The position numbers and the translations under genes were made by a program. A stretch of 42,616 nt of DNA, taken from NCBI GenBank assembly GCA_030824075.1, contig JAVBYJ010000007.1, positions 1-42,616 on the forward strand, given 5' to 3'. A model generated the notes under the pieces. That model did not search any database, was not told where the DNA came from, and saw nothing but the letters and a program-made list of their open reading frames with translations. Position 1 is the first letter of the stretch, and every line of letters begins with the position of its first letter. The stretch is from Geothrix sp. GTDB taxonomy: Bacteria > Acidobacteriota > Holophagae > Holophagales > Holophagaceae. Below, one piece after another: positions 1 to 6,872 of this stretch.

Positions 1-212
1 CCAAGATCGCCAAGATCCAGGGCACAGTGGTGGTGGAAATCGTCGTCGGTCCTGACGGCGTGCCCACTTCCGCGAGCGCCAAGGAAGGGCCCCCGCAGCT
101 CCGCGCCACGGCAGAAGATTACGCCATGCGTTGGAAATTCGAGCCCGCCATGCTGAACGGCGCACCCCAGTACGCGCGATTCAAACTGACGATGCCATTC
201 CGGCTCCGGTAG
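1..212 (+). CDS. TonB-family energy transducer, C-terminal fragment
   Basis: The reading frame is open from the window edge to the stop at 210-212, so the 5' part lies outside. The visible 69 or so residues match the TonB C-terminal domain. They start with a beta strand (GTVVVEIVVGPDGVPTSA), continue with a helix leading to the typical W-x-F-x-P-A-x-x-NG signature (MRWKFEPAMLNGAPQ), and close with a final strand (FKLTMPFRLR). In the family this periplasmic domain contacts TonB-dependent outer-membrane receptors and transmits proton-motive force from ExbB/ExbD. The exbB and exbD genes follow 50 bases downstream on the same strand, which supports the role. Whether the missing part holds the usual single membrane anchor and Pro-rich linker cannot be seen. 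Confidence 0.85.
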   Translation, partial: KIAKIQGTVVVEIVVGPDGVPTSASAKEGPPQLRATAEDYAMRWKFEPAMLNGAPQYARFKLTMPFRLR

Positions 213-262
213 CCCTCACCACTCCCCTGTCATCCAACTCTTCCTCACCATAAGGAAATCTC

Positions 263-991
263 ATGAACCTGCTTTCCTCCTCCCTGATGCTCGCGCTTTC
301 CGAAGGCGGCACCGACAGCTTCTCCCCTGCCGAGCTCTTCCGCGCAGCCTCTCCCGCGAACAAGGGAATCATCATCATTCTCTTCATTCTCCTGGCCTAT
401 CAGATCTACGTGACCGTGGAGCGCTTCGTCACCTACGCCCAGAGCAAGCAGGCCTCTGACAAGTTCCTCAAGCTCTTCATGGACACCCTTCGCCGCGGCG
501 ATTTCGAGGCTGCCAAGCGCGCCGCCACCACCCACAACAAGAGCCACATCGCCCTCGTGCTCAAGCACGGCCTGGACATCTTCCAGTACGAGAAGCAGCT
601 CAAGACCATGAACCCCACCCATGACGCCATCCAGCCCGTGGAACGCGCCATCACCCGCGGCACCGCTGAGGTCGTCGAGCTCCTCAAGAAGGGCATGAGC
701 GGCCTGGCCACCATCGGCGCCCTGGCCCCCTTCATCGGCCTGCTCGGTACCGTTATCGGCATCATCAAGGTCTTCTCCGACCTCAAGACCAAGGGCGCTG
801 GCGACATCAATGCGCTGGCCGGCTCCATCGGTGAGGCGCTCGCCACCACCGCGCTCGGCCTGGTCGTCGCCATTCCGGCCGTGTGGATGTACAACCTCCT
901 GACCAACAAGCAGGATGTGGTCGTCACCAACATCAACAACGCGGCTTCCCAGATGATCGACGAGTTCATCCGCCGCGAAAGCCAGGGCTAA
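263..991 (+). CDS. exbB: MotA/TolQ/ExbB proton channel family protein
   Basis: The 242-residue protein has the three-membrane-segment layout of ExbB/TolQ. The first segment (about residues 34-53, GIIIILFILLAYQIYVTVER) is followed by a long cytoplasmic loop. A second segment then carries the conserved GLATIGALAPFIGLLGTVIG stretch, and the third follows GEALATTALGLVVAIPAVW. ExbB pentamers form the proton channel that energises TonB. The start at 263 is preceded by AAGGAA. Upstream lies a TonB-type C-terminus and downstream two ExbD genes, so the block is one energy-transduction operon. TolQ is an alternative name, but the TonB neighbour and the absence of tolA/tolB favour ExbB. Confidence 0.93.
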   Translation: MNLLSSSLMLALSEGGTDSFSPAELFRAASPANKGIIIILFILLAYQIYVTVERFVTYAQSKQASDKFLKLFMDTLRRGDFEAAKRAATTHNKSHIALVLKHGLDIFQYEKQLKTMNPTHDAIQPVERAITRGTAEVVELLKKGMSGLATIGALAPFIGLLGTVIGIIKVFSDLKTKGAGDINALAGSIGEALATTALGLVVAIPAVWMYNLLTNKQDVVVTNINNAASQMIDEFIRRESQG

Positions 992-1004
992 GACTTTCCA
1001 CCCC

Positions 1005-1030
1005 CGCCCGGGGGCGCAAGCTCCCGGGCG
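1005..1030 (+). other. Intercistronic hairpin between exbB and exbD
   Basis: CGCCCGGG at 1005-1012 pairs perfectly with CCCGGGCG at 1023-1030 and is followed by ATTTTC. It lies 14 bases after the exbB stop and just upstream of the exbD ribosome-binding site (AAGGAG). It could act as a weak terminator or an mRNA 3'-end stabiliser, lowering exbD output relative to exbB. That is an inference from position only. Confidence 0.5.
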
Positions 1031-1051
1031 ATTTTCTAAGGAGAACACACC

Positions 1052-1546
1052 ATGGATGCAGGTGGTTCCAAGGGTGGAATGAAGGCTGACATCAACGTCA
1101 CGCCGCTTGTGGACATCGTGCTGGTGCTGCTGATCATCTTCATCGTGATCACGCCCGCCGTGAACAGCAGTGTGAAGTTGCCGCTCGCCAAGCACAGCCC
1201 CAAGGCCGTGAAGAACAAGGATGAGAAATACCTCACCCTGCTGTTGCAGTCCAAGCGCAATGACAAGTACGAAGTGATCGGCCCCGGTGCCGTTCTCATC
1301 GACGACAAGGACGCGAAGGACGAGAAGTTCTTGATCACCAATGAAGTCGAACGCCAGAAGCTCGAAGACTACATCAACCGGAACGTCTCCCAGCTGAGTC
1401 AGAAGGTGGTGTTCGTGAAGGCCGATGCCGATCTTCCCTTCAAATACATCAACGAGTTGTTCCAGGTCTGCCGGAAGGGTGGCGCCGACGAGGCCTCCAT
1501 CGTGACCAGCGAAGACAAGGGCGAAAAGAAGGAAGGGGGTAACTGA
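1052..1546 (+). CDS. exbD: ExbD/TolR family protein (first copy)
   Basis: The 164-residue protein has a short cytoplasmic N-terminus and the family signature DINVTPLVDIVLVLLIIFIV leading into a single membrane helix. The Asp in PLVDIVLVLL is the membrane Asp that carries protons in ExbD/TolR. The C-terminal periplasmic domain ends with VVFVKADADLPFKYINELFQ, typical of the family. AAGGAG lies 10 bases before the ATG. The Lys-rich tail (KGEKKEGGN) is unremarkable. Its stop overlaps the start of a second exbD (TGATG), indicating translational coupling. Confidence 0.92.
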   Translation: MDAGGSKGGMKADINVTPLVDIVLVLLIIFIVITPAVNSSVKLPLAKHSPKAVKNKDEKYLTLLLQSKRNDKYEVIGPGAVLIDDKDAKDEKFLITNEVERQKLEDYINRNVSQLSQKVVFVKADADLPFKYINELFQVCRKGGADEASIVTSEDKGEKKEGGN

Positions 1547-2040
1547 TGGATGCCGGTGGGCCCAAGGGCAAACAGAAATCCGATATCAACGTCACCCCGC
1601 TGATCGACATCGTGCTGGTGCTCCTCATCGTGTTCATCGTGATGGTGCCCGGCCTCGACAAGGCCACCAAGGTGGTGGTGCCCCAGGTCGTCCAGACGAC
1701 CAAAGTGACGCCGCCCGATCCCAACAACATCCTGATCCAGGTGGACCAGGATGGGACGATGACCCTGCAGCAGGACAAGATCGACGCTGAAGGGCTCATC
1801 GCCAAGTTGCCTGATGCCGTGATGCTGCAGCCCCTCAACTACCGGAAGGTCTTCCTGAAGGTGGATGAGGACGTGAAGTTCCAGGCCATGGTGGACGTGC
1901 TCGATGCCATCCGCGTGGCCTCTGAAAACGCCAAGAAGAAGTCCCTCGAACAACAGGACAAGTTCCTGGGCCAGGATGGCGGCGATGTGAAGGTAGCCGT
2001 CGCCTTGAAGCGCCGTGTTGTGGCGCCACCCGTCAGCTAG
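1546..2040 (+). CDS. exbD: ExbD/TolR family protein (second copy)
   Basis: This second 164-residue ExbD has the same N-terminal pattern (MDAGGPKGKQKSDINVTPLI) and membrane Asp (PLIDIVLVLL) as its neighbour, but a different periplasmic domain (RKVFLKVDEDVKFQAMVDVL). Its ATG overlaps the stop of the first copy by one base, so the two are probably translated as a coupled pair and may assemble as a heterodimer in one channel. ExbB followed by two ExbD genes is a known arrangement in several Gram-negative phyla. The gene ends 17 bases before a strong palindromic terminator. Confidence 0.92.
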   Translation: MDAGGPKGKQKSDINVTPLIDIVLVLLIVFIVMVPGLDKATKVVVPQVVQTTKVTPPDPNNILIQVDQDGTMTLQQDKIDAEGLIAKLPDAVMLQPLNYRKVFLKVDEDVKFQAMVDVLDAIRVASENAKKKSLEQQDKFLGQDGGDVKVAVALKRRVVAPPVS

Positions 2041-2056
2041 GTCACTCCTTATTTCC

Positions 2057-2094
2057 GCATAGAACAGGGCCCCGATCGGGGCCCTGTTCTATGC
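2057..2094. terminator. Perfect 38-base palindrome, bidirectional terminator
   Basis: The halves GCATAGAACAGGGCCCCGA and its exact reverse complement lie back to back between the converging exbD and EamA genes. In either direction this gives a long GC-rich stem, and the AT-rich base of the stem supplies the run-out. The stop codon of the EamA gene (2089-2091) lies inside the right arm. Confidence 0.8.
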
Positions 2095-2994
2095 TCGCCT
2101 GCGATGTCCCATCACCGTCCCATAGGCCACGCCCGCCATGGTGATGAGGACACCGGCGAGGCCAAAGCCTGTGGCGCGCTCCCCCAGCAGGGGCACCGCC
2201 AGCAGGTACTGAACGATGGGCAGCAGCTGGAGCCAGACCGCCGCCTCGGAGACGGACAGGGTGCCGTAGGCCTCCGACATCAGGATCTGGCCGCCGTACG
2301 CCAGCAGGCTCATGAGAATCGCCAGGGCCCAAGGCCCCAGACCGCCGCCGGGCCAAGGGGTCAGAGCAAAGGGCAGCACCACGGGCAGGCCGGCCATGCA
2401 GAAGAAGAAAAAAATCGTGGCCGCATTGTCTGTGTGCCTAACGGCACGGATGGCGTTGGCGCTGGTGGCGGCGAAGACCGCCGCGCCCAGGGCCGCCAGC
2501 TGGCCCCACCCGAAGCCGAACCCAAGCTGGCCCTGGCTGAGCACCAGCGCCACACCCAGGGAGGCGGCCAGAATGGCCAACCAAAGGTGGATGGTCGGCC
2601 GCTCCTTGAAGATCACCAGCGACAGCGCCACCGCGACCACCGGGAACACGTTGTAGAGGATGCCCGCCTCTCCCGCCGGGATGTGGGCCAGGGCGTAGAA
2701 GTAGAGCACCACCACCGCGCCACCCGACAGCCCGCGGGTCACCAGCAGACGGTAGTTGCTGGGCCGGTAGAGGCCTGGAATCAAGCCGAAGGCCATTAAG
2801 CTGAGCAAAGCCCCCACCACGAACCTCAGCACGGCGAGATGCCCCGCCGTGAACCCCATCCCCGGCAGCGTGAGCTTCCGCGCCAGGATGGCCATCAGTC
2901 CAAAGCAAAGGGCCGATCCCGCCAGCTCCACCCGCGCCACCGTGCGGCGGCGGAACTGGGCAGCGGTGTAGGCAGGCATGCTCGAATCATCCAA
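2089..2994 (-). CDS. EamA/DMT-family transporter
   Basis: The 301-residue hydrophobic protein has about ten membrane segments arranged as two EamA repeats. The first runs roughly 17-150, with GSALCFGLMAILARKLTL at its start. The second runs roughly 160-295, with LAALGAAVFAATSANAIRAV at its start. EamA proteins are inner-membrane exporters or importers of metabolites such as amino acids; the substrate cannot be read from the sequence. The start at 2994 is the only Met before the hydrophobic region. The next gene upstream on the same strand ends 80 bases away. A second, distinct EamA gene lies at 18967-19869. Confidence 0.88.
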   Translation of the reverse strand: MDDSSMPAYTAAQFRRRTVARVELAGSALCFGLMAILARKLTLPGMGFTAGHLAVLRFVVGALLSLMAFGLIPGLYRPSNYRLLVTRGLSGGAVVVLYFYALAHIPAGEAGILYNVFPVVAVALSLVIFKERPTIHLWLAILAASLGVALVLSQGQLGFGFGWGQLAALGAAVFAATSANAIRAVRHTDNAATIFFFFCMAGLPVVLPFALTPWPGGGLGPWALAILMSLLAYGGQILMSEAYGTLSVSEAAVWLQLLPIVQYLLAVPLLGERATGFGLAGVLITMAGVAYGTVMGHRRRA

Positions 2995-3074
2995 TGCCGG
3001 GCCAGAAAGGGAAACCGCAGATGCGCCCTGTGTGGTTTCATGTCCGATCTTTTCTGCTCCGGCATTCCCTGAAA

Positions 3075-4628
3075 TCAGGGATTGTAGGCACCCTGGGGCA
3101 GGTTCAGACCAGCGGTGTGGAAGGCCGACTGCAGCGCCCCACCCCGGAAGGCACCGTGGTCGGCGGCTTCCAGGTGATCCAGCAGGTGAGATAGGTTCGC
3201 GCCACTGGGCACCGTGGGCACGCCGAGATCCGCCGCCAATTGAGGCAGGGTGATGTCATCAAGGAAGGTGCCTTCCTCGCGCACCACGACCCCCCGCAGC
3301 GTGTACTGGTCCGTCGGGCCCGTATGGGTCCGCAGGCTGGCGGAAGGCACCACCACGGCATCCACCCAGTCGGTCCGGCCGCCCCGCTCCTTTTGCCTGG
3401 CGTGGGCGTCCCGGTCGGCGTGGGCCGCGTATTTCAGGTCCTCGCCGCAGAGCAGGCCAGCCACCGTGACGGTCTCCCCAAAACTGAAATTCTTCGCCAC
3501 CGCCACGCGCAGGTGGCTGCCCACGGCGCGGTTCAGCTCCGCGGCCACCCGGCTGAGCGTCGGCGCAAAGCTGGGGCCGGTCAGCAGCAGCACCCGGCGA
3601 CCGGCAAAGCCCTTGGCCTTGGGGCTTTTGATGAAGCGGCGGCTGTGCTCGAGGAAGCGCCGCACCAGCCCCACGCCATTCTCCAGTTGAGCCCAGGACC
3701 GCGAATAGAAGGCCCGCCCCGGCACCTCGATGCCCGCGCGGGTGAACCACTCGTCCGCCAGCAGCAACCAGGGTTCGCCGTCGTTGGCCTTGGCGTAGGT
3801 TCGGACCTCCGGTGCCCAGCGTGCGACCCAATCCCGGGCGAAGGACGGATCCACATCCTGCACCTCGGGCAGGTTCTCGCGGTGCGCCGTGAGCCCCACC
3901 GGCACGCAGGAAAGGCTCAGCACGCTGCCCCGCCCTTCCCTGCGGCGGCTCCAAAGATCTTCGAGGGTCCGTTGCCAGATGGCCCCGTCATTGAGCCCCG
4001 GCGCCACCACCGCCTGCGTGTGGACGTCGATGCCGCCAGCCAGCAGCCGGTCGATCTTGCGGAGGATGTCGCCTTCCCGGGGATTGCCCACCACCCGGAT
4101 GCGGGCTTCCGGCTCCGTGGCATGGACCGACACATGGATGGGGCTCAGGCGCTCGCGCACGATGCGGTCCAGTTCCCCATCATCGCTGCTGGAAAGCGTC
4201 GTGAAGTGCCCGTAGAGGAAGGAGAGGCGAACATCCTCATCCTTCAAGTAGAGCGATTTGCGAAAGCCCTTGGGCATCTGGTGGACAAAACAGAACACGC
4301 AGTTCTGTTTGCAGACCTTCACCTCGTCCTGGGCCAGGTCCACCCCGATGCCCTCACCCCCATTCTCGACAAAAGCCTGGAAGGTGCTGCCGTCCGGCCG
4401 CTGGACGAGCAGCTCGGCTTCGTCCTCCCGCGTGATGAGGAACTGGTAGTTCAGCTGATCCAGCACCGCCTCGCCGTGGATCTCCAGCAGCGTATCGCCC
4501 GGGCGGATCCCCGCCTCCTCGGCCAGGCTGCCGGGTTCCACCGCGATGACTTGTACGCCCTTCTGTGCCAATGTGACGCTCCATTGCTCTGAATCCTCTG
4601 ACGAGGACTCAGAGATAGATTGTCTCAT
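3075..4628 (-). CDS. PDZ-radical SAM-DUF512 protein
   Basis: The 517-residue protein starts with a PDZ-like domain (about residues 24-85, with EPGSLAEEAGIRPGDTLLEI). A radical-SAM cluster motif C106-x3-C110-x2-C113 (CKQNCVFCFV) follows, then SLYLKDEDVRLSFLYG and a DUF512-type C-terminal region ending in a short Gly-rich tail. This order matches the TIGR03279-like family of putative FeS oxidoreductases known from cyanobacteria, clostridia and other phyla; its substrate is unknown. The start at 4628 lacks an obvious Shine-Dalgarno sequence, so a slightly later start is possible, but any start must precede the PDZ domain. It lies downstream of the EF-G-like gene on the same strand. Confidence 0.85.
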   Translation of the reverse strand: MRQSISESSSEDSEQWSVTLAQKGVQVIAVEPGSLAEEAGIRPGDTLLEIHGEAVLDQLNYQFLITREDEAELLVQRPDGSTFQAFVENGGEGIGVDLAQDEVKVCKQNCVFCFVHQMPKGFRKSLYLKDEDVRLSFLYGHFTTLSSSDDGELDRIVRERLSPIHVSVHATEPEARIRVVGNPREGDILRKIDRLLAGGIDVHTQAVVAPGLNDGAIWQRTLEDLWSRRREGRGSVLSLSCVPVGLTAHRENLPEVQDVDPSFARDWVARWAPEVRTYAKANDGEPWLLLADEWFTRAGIEVPGRAFYSRSWAQLENGVGLVRRFLEHSRRFIKSPKAKGFAGRRVLLLTGPSFAPTLSRVAAELNRAVGSHLRVAVAKNFSFGETVTVAGLLCGEDLKYAAHADRDAHARQKERGGRTDWVDAVVVPSASLRTHTGPTDQYTLRGVVVREEGTFLDDITLPQLAADLGVPTVPSGANLSHLLDHLEAADHGAFRGGALQSAFHTAGLNLPQGAYNP

Positions 4629-4654
4629 TGCGAAGGAAGAATGGCTTTTCCTAT

Positions 4655-4676
4655 CTCCGGCCCGCCAGGGCCGGAG
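4655..4676 (-). terminator. GC-rich hairpin after the EF-G-like gene
   Basis: CTCCGGCCC at 4655-4663 pairs perfectly with GGGCCGGAG at 4668-4676 around a four-base loop. It sits about 30 bases past the stop of the EF-G-like gene on the minus strand. There is no T run behind it, so it may be a weak terminator or an RNA-stabilising structure. Confidence 0.4.
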
Positions 4677-4706
4677 CCCGACGAGCCGGATGTCATAGCT
4701 GCACCA

Positions 4707-6746
4707 TCAGGCCGTGGTCTTCGCCTGTTTCCGCGCCTCGACCACCTTGTCGGCATCCCGCCCGACGAGCTCCTGCAGGTGGTGGAAGGCCCAGGTGAAC
4801 GAGCCCACGCCCATGGTGAGGCTGCGAAGCTCGATCACCACATCGCTCATCTCGGCCTGGGGGATGTAGGCCGATACGATGTCCCATCCCGTCCAGCCGG
4901 GCCGGGCGTCGAAGCCGAGCACCTGACCGCCGCGACGGCCCGTGACGAGGCGCTGGGCCTTCGGTGTGAACTCGCTCGGCACGCTGATATGGACCTCGCA
5001 GATGGGTTCCAGCAGCACCGGATGGCACACGGGCGCCGCTTCGGTCATGCCGATGCGGGCGGCGGTCTTGAAGGCCATGTCGGAGCTGTCCACGGTGTGG
5101 TAGCTGCCATCCACCAGGGCCACGTGGATGTCCACGACCGGGAAACCCAGGGGACCGCGCTTCATCCAATCCACGACGCCGTGTTCGACGGCGCCGAAGA
5201 AATTCCTGGGCACCACGCCGCCGACGATGCGCTCCTCGAACTCGAAGCCTGCGCCACGGGCCAGGGGCTTGATCTCGAGCCACACGTCGCCGAACTGGCC
5301 ATGACCGCCTGTCTGGTGCTTGTGGCGCCCATGAACCTTGGCGGCCTTCGTGAAGGTTTCGCGGTAGGGAACCATGGGCGGATGATGCTGCACATCCAGG
5401 CCGAAGCGGCTCTTGAGACGGTCCAGCGCGCACTTGAGGTGAACCTCACCCTGGCCCCACAGCACGCGCTCCTGGGTCTCGGGGTTCTGCTCGACTTTCA
5501 ACGAAGCGTCCTCTTCGCACAGCCGCTGCAGCGCCAGGGAAAGCTTCACGTCGTCGCCGGTCTTGGTGGTATGCAGGCTGAGGGCCAGCATGGGCTGGAG
5601 GGGCTCAGGCCAGGCCAGTTCCACCTTGGTGGTGGGGGTCAAGCCTTCGCTGGTGTGCACCTCGTCCATGCGGCCCAGCGCCACGACCTCGCCAACCGTG
5701 GCCTTCTGCTGCTTGAGCTGCTGGGCACCGAACAGCTTGTTGATGCCGCTGACCCGGCTGCCAGCCAGGGAGGATCCATCGACCACCTCGCCGCGCCACA
5801 CGCGGGAGATGCTCAGCTTGCCCACGTGCTGGGCATGGACGGTCTTGAAGACCTGCACCAGCGTGTCCTTGCCCTCAGGGATGCCCAGGCGGGTGGCGGT
5901 GGCATCCACCCGGGGGGCCTCTTCGCAAAGGGCCTGGAAGAGTCGGCGCACGCCAGCGTCCTTGTCGGCGGACCCAAAGAAGACGGGCACCAGCAGATCG
6001 TCCTGAACATCCTTGGCGATGTCCTCTGAGACTTCCTCCAGGGGGGGCACCATGTCGCTGAGCAGTTCCTCCATGAGGTGATCATCGAAGTCTGCGAGCT
6101 TTTCCAGCAGAAGCTGGCGGGCCTCCTGTTCCTCGGGGAGCACGGATTCCGGCAGCTGCAAAAGATCCGCATCCTTATCGGCTTCGTACGCGTAGGCATG
6201 TTCGCTGATGAGATCGACGTAGCCCGTGATCTGGTCGCCCTCCCGGATGGGGATCTCCACCAGCACCAAGGGCCGCTCCGAAACCATCTGCAGGGCGTTC
6301 ATGACGTCCTTGAGCTTCCCGGCGCTGCCCGGGGCCTCCATCTTGTTGACAAAGACCACGTGGGGCACCTTGTGGTCATCGAGGAACTTGAGGGTGGGCG
6401 CCACCATCAGGGCCCGGTTCGGATCGGGATCGCACACGACCACCGCGATGTCAGCGGCCATCAGGATGTGGGCTGACTCCTGGCTGAATTCGACGGAGCC
6501 GGGGCAATCAATGAGCGTCCAGGCCTCATTCTGATAGGTGCATGAGGCAAGACTGGCCTCCACGCTCATCTGGCGGGCCTTGGCCTCCAGCGAGGCGTCG
6601 CCGACGGTGTTTCCCTCCTTGACGGAGCCCTTGCGCGGCAGGGCGCCTGCCACGAAGAGAAGGCTCTCCATCAAGGAGGTCTTTCCCGAGAGGTAGGGCC
6701 CCACGATGGCCGCTACGCGTGGAGTTGACTGAGAATTTCCGCTCAC
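4707..6746 (-). CDS. EF-G-like translational GTPase (paralogue)
   Basis: With a GTG start at 6746 the protein has 679 residues, the EF-G size range. The P-loop is GPYLSGKTS, G3 is DCPGSVEF and G4 is NKMEAP. They are followed by the domain II barrel, and by domains III-V with GGHGQFGDVWLEIKP and a C-terminal AYIPQAEMSDVVIELRSLT stretch. I chose the GTG because AGGAGG (6751-6756) lies four bases upstream. The longer frame to 6821 adds 25 residues unlike any EF-G N-terminus. G3 has Ser where classical EF-G has the His that activates water. The same DCPGS form is what I recall from an alphaproteobacterial EF-G-like family, so this is probably a specialised paralogue and not the housekeeping fusA. 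Confidence 0.85.
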   Translation of the reverse strand: MSGNSQSTPRVAAIVGPYLSGKTSLMESLLFVAGALPRKGSVKEGNTVGDASLEAKARQMSVEASLASCTYQNEAWTLIDCPGSVEFSQESAHILMAADIAVVVCDPDPNRALMVAPTLKFLDDHKVPHVVFVNKMEAPGSAGKLKDVMNALQMVSERPLVLVEIPIREGDQITGYVDLISEHAYAYEADKDADLLQLPESVLPEEQEARQLLLEKLADFDDHLMEELLSDMVPPLEEVSEDIAKDVQDDLLVPVFFGSADKDAGVRRLFQALCEEAPRVDATATRLGIPEGKDTLVQVFKTVHAQHVGKLSISRVWRGEVVDGSSLAGSRVSGINKLFGAQQLKQQKATVGEVVALGRMDEVHTSEGLTPTTKVELAWPEPLQPMLALSLHTTKTGDDVKLSLALQRLCEEDASLKVEQNPETQERVLWGQGEVHLKCALDRLKSRFGLDVQHHPPMVPYRETFTKAAKVHGRHKHQTGGHGQFGDVWLEIKPLARGAGFEFEERIVGGVVPRNFFGAVEHGVVDWMKRGPLGFPVVDIHVALVDGSYHTVDSSDMAFKTAARIGMTEAAPVCHPVLLEPICEVHISVPSEFTPKAQRLVTGRRGGQVLGFDARPGWTGWDIVSAYIPQAEMSDVVIELRSLTMGVGSFTWAFHHLQELVGRDADKVVEARKQAKTTA

Positions 6747-6819
6747 AGTACCTCCTGATTGTCTGGTTCCAATGTGGACCGCCCCAAGTGTTCCGACCTC
6801 GTTACACCCTGGCAACAGC

Positions 6820-6849
6820 AAAAAAAAGCCGCCCGGGAAAAGGCGGCTT
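6820..6849 (-). terminator. Intrinsic terminator of fadN
   Basis: Read on the minus strand, AAGCCGCC and GGCGGCTT form an eight-base stem (6826-6833 with 6842-6849) followed by a run of eight T. It lies 24 bases past the fadN stop, in the gap before the EF-G-like gene. This is the clearest Rho-independent terminator in the window. Confidence 0.88.
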
Positions 6850-6872
6850 AAGTCACAACATATCGAACATTT

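Noticed and set aside
3009..3035. A solitary AAACCGCAGATG near a TGTGTGGTTT, as a fourth cassette-like element
   Set aside because: Only about ten bases resemble the arm of cassette A, and the inverted match is poor and lacks the nine-base repetition.
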